64,000 nt of DNA from CAZRHR01 sp964599915 (lineage in GTDB: Bacteria; Bacteroidota; Bacteroidia; CAIKAF01), in the NCBI GenBank assembly GCA_964599915.1, contig CAZRHR010000003.1:1-64000 (forward strand). Direction: 5' to 3'. Of the stretch, positions 17,369-26,125 are shown in pieces (the first letter of the stretch is position 1; each line of letters opens with the position of its first letter). The notes under the pieces were generated by a model. It was not told where the DNA came from. It did no database searches and saw nothing but the letters and a program-made list of their open reading frames with translations. The position numbers and the translations under genes are program-made.

Positions 17369-17797
17369 ATGAAAATCTTGGTGCTCCATGGGCCGAATTT
17401 GAACCTTTTGGGTCAAAGAGAACCTGAACATTATGGGCGTTTTACCTTGGATATGCTGAAAAAAAATCTGGTGGAGGCTTTTCCTGAACACCAATTTACG
17501 TTTCTACAATCCAACCATGAGGGGGTACTTATTGATGCCATTCAGCAAGCCAACGGGCAAGTTCAAGCCATTATTCTTAATGCCGGAGGATATTCGCATA
17601 CCTCTGTGGCACTTGCCGATGCTTTGAAATTGAACCCGGTGCCCACCATTGAGGTGCATATTTCAAATGTATTGGCCAGAGAACCATTTCGCCATGTCGC
17701 TTTGTTGGCTCCTCATGTGAAAGGTGTGATTTCTGGCTTTGGACAACAAGGTTACTTTTTAGCTGTACAAGCATTTACCAATACTTTTGAATCATGA
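17369..17797 (+). CDS. aroQ: 3-dehydroquinate dehydratase, type II
   Basis: 142 residues, the normal length. Opens with ILVLHGPNLNLLGQREPEHYG, containing the conserved Asn and the flexible lid Arg; the general base Tyr is in the EHYG segment. Further marks are FLQSNHEGVLIDAIQ, the ILNAGGYSHTSVAL loop (Asn and catalytic His), VEVHISN-type substrate loop (IEVHISNVLAREPFRH), and a GVISGFGQQGY end. The enzyme dehydrates 3-dehydroquinate in the shikimate pathway, as a dodecamer in the cytoplasm. Its stop overlaps the next start (ATGA), so it leads a four-gene unit with respiratory genes. It is divergent from xerD, 63 bases apart. Confidence 0.95.
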   Translation: MKILVLHGPNLNLLGQREPEHYGRFTLDMLKKNLVEAFPEHQFTFLQSNHEGVLIDAIQQANGQVQAIILNAGGYSHTSVALADALKLNPVPTIEVHISNVLAREPFRHVALLAPHVKGVISGFGQQGYFLAVQAFTNTFES

Positions 17798-18234
17798 TAG
17801 CTCAGCGGAAACTGTCGTTTTCCTTTTTAAATTTCATCCTTTTGGTCGGTCTGGCTCTTAGTTTTTCGCAATGTGCCTCCGGACCGAATCCTGATGCATT
17901 GAGAAAACGTGCAGAATTTTTGCACGATAGCATCATGCCCCTCTCGGGCGAATTGATGCGACTCAAACGAACTTGTCAGGAAGAGGCCATGGCCTTGGAT
18001 TCCATTCAGCCCGCTTTGGCTACGGAATTCCGGGAAAAAGCAACAAATTTAGAAACGGCCTACGATGCCATGATGGACTGGATGCACCATTACGCTGTGC
18101 CCGATCCCGGTACACCCAAAGAGGAAGTCGTGGCCTACTTTGAAGATGAAATCCGGGCCATTACCGCGGTGGGTAAACAATATGATTCTTCAATGAAAGA
18201 AGCAAAAGAATTGATTCAAAAGCATGAAAATTAA
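17794..18234 (+). CDS. Small lipoprotein, hypothetical
   Basis: 146 residues. A type II signal peptide ends in LSFSQC, so it should be lipidated. The mature part is helical and charged (DALRKRAEFLHDSIMPLSGELMRL, EFREKATNLETAYDAMMDWM) and may form a helical bundle; two Met-His-rich points (MMDWMHHY) could be metal ligands. It overlaps aroQ by four bases and the SCO1-like gene by eleven, so translation is probably coupled. Being between aroQ and SCO1/cytochrome c genes, a role in the periplasmic respiratory machinery is a guess; no family is recognised. Confidence 0.7.
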   Translation: MIAQRKLSFSFLNFILLVGLALSFSQCASGPNPDALRKRAEFLHDSIMPLSGELMRLKRTCQEEAMALDSIQPALATEFREKATNLETAYDAMMDWMHHYAVPDPGTPKEEVVAYFEDEIRAITAVGKQYDSSMKEAKELIQKHEN

Positions 18235-18865
18235 TTATTTATATATCATTGGTCTAGGCGCTCTCTTCGCTTGTAGCTCCCCAAAACCAACCCAAGAAAC
18301 CCTTCCATTTTTTGGTGAGCCAACCATCATCACAAGGGTAGAAAATGGCGAAAGTTTTTATGATACCATTTGGCCGGTGCTGCCGCCTTTTCAAATGGTG
18401 AATCAAGCGGGTGATACCATCACTGAACAAGATGGCTTGGGAAAAGTGCAGGTAGCGGATTTTTTCTTCACCACTTGTCCCACCATTTGTCCGGTCATGA
18501 CCAAGCAATTGGCGCGTGTTCATGAGGCTTTTAGACAGCAAGCTAAAGTGGTCATTTTTAGTTATACCATCGACCCTGAGCATGATACCTTGGAGGTGCT
18601 TTCGGATTACGCCCAAAGGGTGGATGCGCAACTTCCCGGTTGGCACTTTTTAAGAGGAGACATGGATGAAACCTTCGCCCTTGCCGATGCCCATGGATCT
18701 TTCGCCCGCGAAGACGTGGCCAGTCCCGGTGGATTTGAACATAGTGGTGTGTTGGTTCTAATCGATGGAAAGCGCAGGGTACGTGGCTTATACAATGGGG
18801 TAGATGGCAAAGAGGTGGATCTACTTATTGCAGACATCGAACGCTTATTAGCGGAACATGAATAA
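18224..18865 (+). CDS. SCO1/SenC family copper chaperone
   Basis: 213 residues. Lipoprotein signal with Cys17 (LGALFAC). The thioredoxin-like SCO core shows the copper-binding motif C85-P-T-I-C89 (FFTTCPTICPVM) and the distant His173 (GGFEHSGVLVLID), plus the family's YTIDPEHDT and GWHFLRGD. SCO1 proteins deliver copper to the CuA site of cytochrome c oxidase or act as periplasmic thiol reductases. It is lipid-anchored facing the periplasm. The next gene, a cytochrome c, overlaps its end by eight bases, which fits a function in oxidase assembly. Confidence 0.92.
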   Translation: MKINYLYIIGLGALFACSSPKPTQETLPFFGEPTIITRVENGESFYDTIWPVLPPFQMVNQAGDTITEQDGLGKVQVADFFFTTCPTICPVMTKQLARVHEAFRQQAKVVIFSYTIDPEHDTLEVLSDYAQRVDAQLPGWHFLRGDMDETFALADAHGSFAREDVASPGGFEHSGVLVLIDGKRRVRGLYNGVDGKEVDLLIADIERLLAEHE

Positions 18866-19277
18866 AAAATGGCTTCCCGGATTGGGCGTGGCCCTGCTGG
18901 TTGGGGTCGCGCTCACTTTAACCTGGTTACCCGACAAGGGCACACAGGTTCGGGGAAAAGCTTTGTATGGGCAATATTGTGCCAATTGTCATGGCGACGA
19001 GGGAGAAGGGTTGGGACGTTTGATTCCACCCATGACTGCGCCCGAAATGCATACGCCGGAACGCATCATTTGTGCCATTCGGCATGGAAAAAGAGGACCG
19101 GTAACCATCGGAGGCGTGGATTACAATGGATGGATGCTGCCTTATCGCACCATGGAAGTAGATGAAATCAGAGACATCGTCAATTACATTGTGGCGACTT
19201 GGGGTACGCAACCGGAAAACCCGGTGCTCAGTATTCCGGAAATCAATGAAAAGCTAAGTGTTTGTCCTAAACCTTAA
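18858..19277 (+). CDS. Membrane-anchored c-type cytochrome
   Basis: 139 residues. One N-terminal hydrophobic helix (WLPGLGVALLVGVALTLTWL) serves as signal anchor. A single haem site C41-A-N-C44-H45 lies in GKALYGQYCANCHGDEGEGLG, and a probable axial Met is in GWMLPYRTM. The remainder (MEVDEIRDIVNYIVATWG) is the usual cytochrome c last helix. It likely carries electrons in the periplasm, beside the SCO1 protein encoded just upstream. Its stop codon overlaps that of the convergent parE by four bases. Confidence 0.9.
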   Translation: MNKKWLPGLGVALLVGVALTLTWLPDKGTQVRGKALYGQYCANCHGDEGEGLGRLIPPMTAPEMHTPERIICAIRHGKRGPVTIGGVDYNGWMLPYRTMEVDEIRDIVNYIVATWGTQPENPVLSIPEINEKLSVCPKP

Positions 19278-21121
19278 CTTGCAATTACATCTAGTTCTAC
19301 CTTGAGATTCCGTATAATAAAGTCTTGACGATCGGGGGTGTTTTTACCCATATAAAACTCAAGCAACTGCTCTACACTTTGGTCTTTTCGAATAATTACG
19401 GGCTCCAAACGAATGTCCTTGTTAATGAATTGGCGGAATTCATCCGGTGAAATTTCTCCCAATCCTTTGAATCGGGTGATTTCCGGATTTTTCCCCAGCT
19501 TATTCAATGCGGCCAAACGCTCAGATTCGTCGTAACAATAAATGGTTTCCTTTTTATTCCGAACCCTGAAGAGAGGGGTTTGTAAAATATACAAATGGCC
19601 TCCTTTCACGAGATCCGGGAAAAATTGTAGGAAAAAGGTGATGAGCAACAGGCGAATGTGCATTCCATCCACATCGGCATCGGTAGCGATGACAATGTTA
19701 TTGTACCTTAAGTGCTCGAGGTCATTTTCAATATCCAAAGCGGCTTGCAAAAGGTTGAATTCTTCATTTTCATATACCACCTTTTTGCTGAGTCCAAAAG
19801 TGTTGAGCGGCTTTCCCTTTAAACTGAAAACGGCTTGGGTGTTTACATCTCGTGCTTTGGTGATGCTACCGGAAGCCGAATCTCCCTCGGTAATAAAAAG
19901 GGTCGTATTTAAACGGTCTACATGGTTTGAGTCATAGTGCACCCGGCAATCCCGAAGTTTTTTGTTGTGCACGGCTGCTTTTTTGGCCCGTTCCTTGGCT
20001 ATTTTCTTGATGCCGGCCAGTTCTTTCCGTTCACGCTCACTGGCCAATATTTTTTCTAAAATGGCCTGGGCTGTATCCGGAAACTTATGTAAAAAATTAT
20101 CTAATTCTCTCTTGATAAAATCATTCACAAAAGTCCGAATGGTGACACCTTCCGGGGCGATGTGTTGACTACCTAGTTTGGTTTTGGTTTGGCTTTCAAA
20201 GATGGGTTCCGTTACTTTTATGGAAATGGCTGAAATAATGGAGCCTCGAATATCAGAGGGCTCAAAGTCTTTCTTGTAAAATTCCCTCAACGTTTTTACT
20301 ACCGACTCTCTGAAAGCGGCTTGGTGGGTTCCTCCCTGTGGTGTAAACTGACCATTTACGAAGGAATAATACTCCTCTCCGTACTGGTTGCCGTGGGTCA
20401 TGGCAATTTCAATGTCATCCCCACGCAAGTGAATGATGGGATACTGCACCTCGCCTGAAATTTCGTTTTTCAGCAAGTCCAATAAACCATTTTCCGACTT
20501 GATTTCCTGCCCATTATAATGGATGGTGAGTCCCGTATTTAGGTAGGCATAATTCCAAAGCATCCTTTCTACATAAGAGCTTCGGTAGTGATAATTCCCG
20601 AAAATCTCCACATCGGGCGTGAAGGTGACCAAGGTTCCGGGTTTTTCGTTGGAATCCTGCAAGTCTTGGTCGAGGGTCAGTTCGCCCTTGGAAAATTCCG
20701 CCGCTTTGGCTTTTCCTTCGCGTACACTTTGTACTTTAAAATAGGAGGAAAGGGCATTGACGGCCTTGGTTCCAATCCCGTTTAATCCGACTGATTTTTT
20801 AAAAACTTCTGAATCATATTTGGCACCCGTGTTGGGTTTCGATACACAATCTATCACTTTACCCAAAGGAATACCACGGCCAAAGTCACGAACGGTAACA
20901 GTAGCATCTTTTATGGTTACTTTGATACTTCTTCCGTTGCCCATGACAAATTCATCGATGGAATTGTCAATGACCTCTTTCAACAAAATGTAGATACCAT
21001 CGTCGCCGGAAGAGCCATCTCCTAATTTTCCGATATACATTCCGGGACGAAGCCGGATATGTTCTTTCCAGTCGAGGGACCGGATACTGTCATCTGAATA
21101 TGCTGCGCTTGGAACTGCCAT
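19274..21121 (-). CDS. parE: DNA topoisomerase IV subunit B
   Basis: 615 residues. GHKL ATPase motifs are present: EVIDNSIDEF (Mg-binding Asn), DFGRGIPLG, GLNGIGTKAVNALS, followed by the transducer and the TOPRIM domain with ITEGDSASG and DADVDGMHIR acidic residues, and RFKGLGEI. Length and the start SLDWKEHIRLRPGMYIG match Bacteroidota ParE rather than GyrB. With ParC it forms the type II topoisomerase that decatenates replicated chromosomes. Unlike the common arrangement, no parC is adjacent; the gene is followed convergently by the cytochrome. A TATATTTG -7-like element lies at 21133-21126, but with no -33 partner. Confidence 0.93.
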   Translation of the reverse strand: MAVPSAAYSDDSIRSLDWKEHIRLRPGMYIGKLGDGSSGDDGIYILLKEVIDNSIDEFVMGNGRSIKVTIKDATVTVRDFGRGIPLGKVIDCVSKPNTGAKYDSEVFKKSVGLNGIGTKAVNALSSYFKVQSVREGKAKAAEFSKGELTLDQDLQDSNEKPGTLVTFTPDVEIFGNYHYRSSYVERMLWNYAYLNTGLTIHYNGQEIKSENGLLDLLKNEISGEVQYPIIHLRGDDIEIAMTHGNQYGEEYYSFVNGQFTPQGGTHQAAFRESVVKTLREFYKKDFEPSDIRGSIISAISIKVTEPIFESQTKTKLGSQHIAPEGVTIRTFVNDFIKRELDNFLHKFPDTAQAILEKILASERERKELAGIKKIAKERAKKAAVHNKKLRDCRVHYDSNHVDRLNTTLFITEGDSASGSITKARDVNTQAVFSLKGKPLNTFGLSKKVVYENEEFNLLQAALDIENDLEHLRYNNIVIATDADVDGMHIRLLLITFFLQFFPDLVKGGHLYILQTPLFRVRNKKETIYCYDESERLAALNKLGKNPEITRFKGLGEISPDEFRQFINKDIRLEPVIIRKDQSVEQLLEFYMGKNTPDRQDFIIRNLKVELDVIAS

Positions 21122-21130
21122 AGCACAAAT

Positions 21131-21163
21131 ATAAAAAATCCAAGGCGCGAAACCTTGGATTTT
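21131..21163 (-). terminator. Terminator after the von Willebrand-type gene
   Basis: AAATCCAAGG (21136-21145) / CCTTGGATTT (21153-21162), seven-base loop, T-run on the minus strand. Almost symmetric, so it might also work in the other direction. Confidence 0.8.
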
Positions 21164-21187
21164 ACTGATGTTAAAAGGAAAAACGCA

Positions 21188-23074
21188 TCAGGTTAAAATG
21201 AATTTGAGGCATTTTTTTACTTGGTTGTTTTGAAAAACCACAAAATAAATGCCGCGGCTGTATGGGCTGAAATCAAACGGATGTCTTCCGGGAGCTACGC
21301 CTTCCTTCTCCATGATGAGTCGGCCATTTACGTCCAGAATGGTGATGTTTCCGGATTGCTTTTTGGTTTCAATGGTAAAATGCCCACGGGTGGGATTGGG
21401 AAACAACCGCCATTCAAAAGATACCTTAGGATCCGGCGCAATGGCCAGGCTGTCCATGTACTTCAACAAACTTTCTATATGGGTCACTTCAACCTGTTGA
21501 TTATCTTCTTCTTGTTGATTATTTTCCCGGCAATCGTTTCTGTAGGTGTAGCGTTCAATGATTTTCACCAGCAAGTCATTCATTTTTTGAGGATTGATTT
21601 TATCGCCGCTGGGTTTGAGGTGGGTTCCGCCAACGCCGGATTCATCGGTTAAAGCGGTATAGGTACCACCTGAAATCAAGGCTAAACTTCGGAGAAAAAA
21701 TTCAGTTGATTTATTTATACCCGAGCAGGCGAGTGGGATGATACGGATGCCACGTGCGGCCGCGTTTCTCACTTGTTGTTGGATACGCAGCTTTACCTCT
21801 TCGGTTTGGTGAGGTGGCGCGTCCAGTACCAAAAACATAATTTTGGCCCTGGCTTCTTCGGCCCAACCCATGGAATCTAATCCGATGGCCAGTCCTTCTT
21901 GCACGGCTTCGGGAAAGTCTCCGCCACCGCCGGCGCGCTGTTCAGCCAGAAATTTTTGAGCCTCAGCGGCGGTGCCCAAAGGTTGATGTCTTGTAACATA
22001 TTGATCTCCAAAATCTCTATACACGACCGCCCCCGTTCTAAACTCTAGGCCTTGAAGTTTTTTTGCCACCCTTGTCATGACATGGTTTAGTTCTGTGGTA
22101 AGGTAATGGAGCTCATCTCCCATAGATCCAGTCGCATCCACAACAAAAGCCACATCTACTTTGCGAGAAGCCACGCAGGATTTGGGAAGAACGATACGGT
22201 TGATGCCTTGTCCGGATAAAACCACTTTTGGCAAGAGTTGTGAATCCCATCCGTCCCCTGCAATCAGTCGGAAGCCATTGGGGATGTCAGTCCCTTGTTT
22301 GAACACATTGGCCCATAGTTCCGCCCGACCGGTGTTGTCTGTTCGGGCCGCCCAAACCACTTCTCCGGAGGGGTCTATGAGTGAAACGGGTACATCTACC
22401 AATGGAAAACGCTCCGAATTTTGCACTTCTGCGGTGATTCTCACTTTAGGATACAAAGCCCATTCTTTTGAAAAAGAAGCGAATGGACCATCTAGCAAAT
22501 TGGAAAACGTGGACCATTTGGCCAAATCATTTACTTCCGCCGCGGTAAGCATGCCCGGACTAGGCGTGGGCGCACTTGCCGTGGTGGTGCTGGGTACATC
22601 ATGTTCTACTGCGCTTGACATGGTTACAGACCGACCTCTTGGCGCTGCACCACTCATGGTTTCCTTTTCCACGTGGGAAAGTATTTCACCCCGATATCCC
22701 TCCATAGGATGGTTATGGTTACTTGCCATCCGAGGTTGGGGAATAAAAGCCTGAAGCAAAAATTGAAGGGTATCCTTTTTCAATTCATCTATGGAAAACC
22801 GCTGGGTTTCAGCTTTGGGAACATCCGGATGCCAAAAGGAAAACCATACTTTTTCTTGGTTAAAGCCCCCTAGGTTCAGTGGAAAAGAGGGAATTTGGCC
22901 GTTTGTATTGGTTTGACCACTCCACCACAATTTTGCCCCTTGGCCTACGTGAATTCTCACGTGCGATATGGGGTGATTTTTTTGATTTAATACCTGAATG
23001 ACTGGCGTCATGTGTTGAGCGGATAGCCATGTCCCTAGGACGAGAGAACAGCAAGTAACCATACTTATTTTCAT
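21188..23074 (-). CDS. Secreted von Willebrand factor A domain protein with T9SS type A sorting domain
   Basis: 628 residues. Signal peptide MKISMVTCCSLVLGTWLSAQ. Residues about 20-110 and 210-300 look like Ig or carboxypeptidase-regulatory folds. The von Willebrand A domain starts at about 305 with an intact metal (MIDAS) site D313-A-T-G-S317 (VDVAFVVDATGSMGDEL), then FPEAVQEGL and IMFLVLDAPPH. A Gln/Glu-rich linker (ENNQQEEDNQQ) joins the C-terminal sorting domain (WRLFPNPTRGHFTIE, ILDVNGRLIM, YSRGIYFVVFQ, LKFILT). The protein should be displayed at the surface through T9SS and may bind a ligand via a divalent metal. Partner unknown. Its own terminator lies just after the stop. Confidence 0.85.
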   Translation of the reverse strand: MKISMVTCCSLVLGTWLSAQHMTPVIQVLNQKNHPISHVRIHVGQGAKLWWSGQTNTNGQIPSFPLNLGGFNQEKVWFSFWHPDVPKAETQRFSIDELKKDTLQFLLQAFIPQPRMASNHNHPMEGYRGEILSHVEKETMSGAAPRGRSVTMSSAVEHDVPSTTTASAPTPSPGMLTAAEVNDLAKWSTFSNLLDGPFASFSKEWALYPKVRITAEVQNSERFPLVDVPVSLIDPSGEVVWAARTDNTGRAELWANVFKQGTDIPNGFRLIAGDGWDSQLLPKVVLSGQGINRIVLPKSCVASRKVDVAFVVDATGSMGDELHYLTTELNHVMTRVAKKLQGLEFRTGAVVYRDFGDQYVTRHQPLGTAAEAQKFLAEQRAGGGGDFPEAVQEGLAIGLDSMGWAEEARAKIMFLVLDAPPHQTEEVKLRIQQQVRNAAARGIRIIPLACSGINKSTEFFLRSLALISGGTYTALTDESGVGGTHLKPSGDKINPQKMNDLLVKIIERYTYRNDCRENNQQEEDNQQVEVTHIESLLKYMDSLAIAPDPKVSFEWRLFPNPTRGHFTIETKKQSGNITILDVNGRLIMEKEGVAPGRHPFDFSPYSRGIYFVVFQNNQVKKCLKFILT

Positions 23075-23130
23075 AGGATGTGCATTTTACCTTCTCTTTT
23101 ACCCTCCAAAAGGAAATCGGTTCAATGGAA

Positions 23131-23158
23131 ATAAAAAAACCGGGCATTTCGGCCCGGT
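23131..23158 (-). terminator. Terminator after bcp
   Basis: ACCGGGC (23139-23145) / GCCCGGT (23152-23158) with a T-run on the minus strand. Confidence 0.85.
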
Positions 23159-23190
23159 CTGGAGGTTTTACCTAAAAACAAACAAGCAAA

Positions 23191-23649
23191 TTATTTCGCC
23201 AAAACCTCACGGATTTGCGCTGCATGGTTTTTCGTGTCTACTTTTCTAATGATGGCTTCCACATGTCCCGTTTCATCAATCACAAAAGTAACCCTGTCGG
23301 TACCCATATATTTTCGGCCATACATGGATTTTTCTACCCAAGTACCATACGCTTCATGCACAACTTTTTCCGTATCGGCCAGCAGTTCGAAGGGTAATTG
23401 ATACTTTTCAATGAATTTGGTGTGCTTTTTTGCATCATCGGTACTTACACCAAGAACGACAAAACCGTCATTGGTCAATTCAGCATAGTTATCGCGTAGA
23501 TTGCAAGCTTCTGCGGTGCAACCGGGGGTATCATCTTTGGGATAGAAGTATAAAATGACTTTTTTTCCTTTAAAAGAGGATAAGGTGACATTAGTTCCGG
23601 CTTGGTTTGGAACGGTAAAATCAGGTGCAAGATCGCCAACGTTGAGCAT
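23191..23649 (-). CDS. bcp: Thioredoxin-dependent peroxiredoxin, Bcp/PrxQ type
   Basis: 152 residues, normal for the family. The active site PKDDTPGC44TAEAC49 holds the peroxidatic and, five residues later, the resolving cysteine of atypical 2-Cys PrxQ. APDFTVPNQAG, VILYFYPKDD, VLGVSTDD and a conserved Arg in TDRVTFVID complete the pattern. It reduces hydrogen peroxide and organic peroxides in the cytoplasm with thioredoxin as donor. It follows the GroES-like gene by 43 bases on the same strand and ends in a strong terminator. Confidence 0.95.
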   Translation of the reverse strand: MLNVGDLAPDFTVPNQAGTNVTLSSFKGKKVILYFYPKDDTPGCTAEACNLRDNYAELTNDGFVVLGVSTDDAKKHTKFIEKYQLPFELLADTEKVVHEAYGTWVEKSMYGRKYMGTDRVTFVIDETGHVEAIIRKVDTKNHAAQIREVLAK

Positions 23650-23692
23650 AAGGATAGATTTTAGAGTGAAAACAGATGACCTGAAAATTGGT

Positions 23693-24064
23693 TCATGGAA
23701 AAAGATCAGGGTCTCGGACCAGCATAAGAATGGCGCCTTGAGGTACGATTAATAATTTTTCCTCATTCAGGCTTATTTCAAGGCTGTGTTTCTGCAGAAA
23801 ATAGGCAAAATCGCCTTCTTTGGCTTGCAAAGGAAGGAACCGCGCTTCCTGTGCTTGTTCTTTCCAGGGTTCTTCATCCGGATCCGGCGCAGCGATAGGA
23901 AAACCCGGACCAACTTTTAAAATGTACCCCGATAAGACGGATTCTTTTTCTGCCACAGTAGGAGGGAGGTATAGGCCTGAGGCGGTTCTACCATCAGGAT
24001 TTTTTGGACGAATCAACACTTTATCGCCCACCATTTGTACCAAATCTAGGGTGTTAATTGCCAT
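23693..24064 (-). CDS. GroES-like co-chaperonin family protein
   Basis: 123 residues. The cpn10 fold is evident: VQMVGDKVLIRPKNPDGRTASGLYLPP has the strand, mobile loop and a GLYLP hydrophobic tip in the place of GIVLP; SVLSGYILKVGPG and EGDFAYFLQ follow, and the end strand LLIVPQGAILMLV. It is longer than GroES (about 95) because of a charged insertion (PDPDEEPWKEQAQEARF) in the roof loop area. No groEL is adjacent, so it is probably a second, divergent member of the family found in Bacteroidota. It overlaps nth by eleven bases. Confidence 0.82.
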   Translation of the reverse strand: MAINTLDLVQMVGDKVLIRPKNPDGRTASGLYLPPTVAEKESVLSGYILKVGPGFPIAAPDPDEEPWKEQAQEARFLPLQAKEGDFAYFLQKHSLEISLNEEKLLIVPQGAILMLVRDPDLFP

Positions 24065-24704
24065 TTTTCGGTTGATTTTTCACATAAAAGGCGCAAAAAG
24101 GACGGAGGTGGCATACTTCACATTTGGGTTTTCGCGCGACACAAACGTATCTGCCATGCAAGATAAGCCAATGATGTGCCACATGAATTTCATTTTCTGG
24201 GATATGCCGAACCAAATCTTGCTCTACCGCCAATGGGGTTTTACCTTTGGTAAGTCCGAGCCGTCTTGACACACGAAACACATGGGTATCTACGGCCATG
24301 GCCGGTTGTTCAAAAATCACAGAGGCCACCACATTGGCCGTTTTTCGTCCTACACCCGGTAATTTGACCAAATCCTTGATGTCTGAGGGAATTTCTCCCT
24401 GAAAATTGTCTACAAGCATCCGTCCTAATCCAGCCAAATGTTTGGCTTTGTTGTTAGGATAAGAAACGGAACGGATGTAGGGAAAAATGTCCTCTGAGGT
24501 AGCGTTTGCCAAGGCTTTCGCATCTGGAAATGCTTCGAAAAGGGCAGGAGTAACCATATTCACCCTTTTATCAGTGCATTGTGCAGAAAGTACCACGGCC
24601 ACCAATAATTCAAATGGCGTACGATAGTGTAATTCCGTTTCGGCCACAGGGTGGTTTTCCCGGAAATAAGCTAGGACCAGGTCAAATCTTTCTTTCAAAC
24701 GCAT
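24054..24704 (-). CDS. nth: Endonuclease III (DNA glycosylase/AP lyase)
   Basis: 216 residues from ATG 24704; the longer frame upstream runs through the Sua5 terminator and is not used. The helix-hairpin-helix LPGVGRKTANVV carries the catalytic Lys121, and Asp139 is in AVDTHVFRV. The iron-sulfur cluster loop near the end has four Cys spaced C-x6-C-x2-C-x5-C (CVARKPKCEVCHLRPFC). The enzyme removes oxidised pyrimidines and cleaves the abasic site in base excision repair. It is followed, with overlap, by the GroES-like gene. Confidence 0.95.
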   Translation of the reverse strand: MRLKERFDLVLAYFRENHPVAETELHYRTPFELLVAVVLSAQCTDKRVNMVTPALFEAFPDAKALANATSEDIFPYIRSVSYPNNKAKHLAGLGRMLVDNFQGEIPSDIKDLVKLPGVGRKTANVVASVIFEQPAMAVDTHVFRVSRRLGLTKGKTPLAVEQDLVRHIPENEIHVAHHWLILHGRYVCVARKPKCEVCHLRPFCAFYVKNQPKNGN

Positions 24705-24744
24705 AACAGGGCCACGAATATCTGAAATTTTATGCTGGAGACAA

Positions 24745-24774
24745 AGAAAAAAGGCGCCAGATGAAGGCGCCTTT
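24745..24774 (-). terminator. Terminator after the Sua5/YrdC gene
   Basis: AAGGCGCC (24751-24758) / GGCGCCTT (24766-24773), seven-base loop, T-run on the minus strand. Confidence 0.85.
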
Positions 24775-24793
24775 ACTCTGTGAATGCTTGTCT

Positions 24794-25411
24794 TTAGTTC
24801 ATTTCTTCTAATGCACCAATCCCCTGGCGAATCACGACAACTTCCGTTCCTGTGCAATCCAAAATGGTGCTGGCTTCATTATGTCCAAAGCCGCCATCCA
24901 CAATTAAATCTGCCTTGTCGGCAAACAACCGATAAATTTCCTCAGGGTCTGTGGCATAAGCGAGGATTTCATCTTCATGGTGTACCGACATGGTGAGTAG
25001 GGGATGTCCTAATTCTGCGATGATTTGGGCCGGAATTTTATGGTCTGCCACCCGAATACCAATGGTTTTTCTACCGGGCATCATTTTTTCTACTTCTGCA
25101 GAAGCTTGAAGTATAAAAGTAAATGGCCCGGGTAAAAGTCTATTCATGAGTGCATAGACCGGATTAGACACTTTTTTGGCGTAGGTACCCAAGGAAGTTA
25201 AGTCGGAAAGCATAAAAGAGAGATTGGCTTTTTCCACGGGTTTTCCTTTGAGTGCGGCTAAGCGTTCCCTTCCTAATTTGGAATGCGCTGAAACGGCAAA
25301 ACAGTACACGGAATCTGTGGGCAGGATTACCAATCCATCTTCTTGTAAGACTTGCACAATTTGGTCGATGTGCCGCGGGGCAGGAGCTTTTGAATACACT
25401 TTAGTGAGCAT
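24794..25411 (-). CDS. YrdC/Sua5 family L-threonylcarbamoyladenylate synthase-like protein
   Basis: 205 residues. YrdC fold: DGLVILPTDSVYCFAVSA, RLAALKGKPVEKANLSFML, LLPGPFTFIL, KTIGIRVADHKIPAQII and LLTMSVHHEDE match the family. TsaC/Sua5 makes threonylcarbamoyl-AMP for the t6A37 modification of ANN-decoding tRNAs. The sequence is nearer the YciO/YrdC side group, with KGKP rather than KxR in the first loop and no Sua5 C-terminal domain, so a related but different role cannot be excluded. Single-gene unit with its own terminator. Confidence 0.85.
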   Translation of the reverse strand: MLTKVYSKAPAPRHIDQIVQVLQEDGLVILPTDSVYCFAVSAHSKLGRERLAALKGKPVEKANLSFMLSDLTSLGTYAKKVSNPVYALMNRLLPGPFTFILQASAEVEKMMPGRKTIGIRVADHKIPAQIIAELGHPLLTMSVHHEDEILAYATDPEEIYRLFADKADLIVDGGFGHNEASTILDCTGTEVVVIRQGIGALEEMN

Positions 25412-25465
25412 AGCGGTATGTATTTATGAGTTTAAAAGAACCGAATACGAACCGCTTCTGCTTAC

Positions 25466-26125
25466 TTAAGCAGGGTTTCCCTTGGCGTAATCTGCCAAGA
25501 ATTTCTCCAAACCTACGTCTGTAAGTGGATGTTGCAACAAAGCCATGATGGGGGGCAGGGGACAGGTAACCACATCGGCACCTGCCTCAGCACACGCGAC
25601 AATGTGCATGGCATGTCGAACAGAAGCGGCAAGAACTTGGGTTTTGAACCCATAGTTCTTGTAAATTTTTACGATAGAGCGAATCAAATCCATGCCATCG
25701 GTGCTCACATCATCTAAGCGACCAATAAATGGACTTACATAAGTAGCGCCGGCTTTGGCAGCCAATAGTGCTTGGCCGGAGGAAAAGACGAGGGTACAGT
25801 TGGTTTTAATGCCTTTGCTAGAAAAATATTTCAGGGCACGCACACCATCTTTGATCATGGGAATTTTCACCACAATGTTGGGATGCAGTGCTGCTAAAGC
25901 ATCGCCTTCGCGTACCATTCCTTCATAATCGGTAGAAATCACTTCAGCACTCACATCTCCGTCCACAATCTGGCAGATGTCTATATAATGTTGAAGAATA
26001 CGGTCTTTACCAGTGATGCCTTCTTTGGCCATGAGCGAAGGGTTGGTGGTTACACCATCCAAAACGCCTAGGTCGTGTGCTTCACGAATTTGATTCAAAT
26101 TGGCCGTGTCAATGAAAAACTTCAT
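25466..26125 (-). CDS. Transaldolase-like protein (fructose-6-phosphate aldolase type)
   Basis: 219 residues, the short form. FFIDTANLNQIREA, GVTTNPSLMAKEG, and NIVVKIPM with Schiff-base Lys87, then TNCTLVFSSGQALLAAKAGA and SPFIGRLDD are all standard. Short transaldolases of this type act either as transaldolase in the pentose phosphate pathway or as fructose-6-phosphate aldolase; sequence alone does not separate them. Cytoplasmic. Upstream on the same strand are SRP RNA and pirin. Confidence 0.9.
   Translation of the reverse strand: MKFFIDTANLNQIREAHDLGVLDGVTTNPSLMAKEGITGKDRILQHYIDICQIVDGDVSAEVISTDYEGMVREGDALAALHPNIVVKIPMIKDGVRALKYFSSKGIKTNCTLVFSSGQALLAAKAGATYVSPFIGRLDDVSTDGMDLIRSIVKIYKNYGFKTQVLAASVRHAMHIVACAEAGADVVTCPLPPIMALLQHPLTDVGLEKFLADYAKGNPA

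Noticed and set aside
16403..17494. Longer XerD form starting at 17494
   Set aside because: Would overlap the divergent aroQ start and add 63 residues absent from the family; ATG 17305 gives the normal 300 residues.
22161..22754. Plus-strand frame of 197 codons
   Set aside because: Lies wholly inside the von Willebrand-type gene on the opposite strand and has no recognisable domains.
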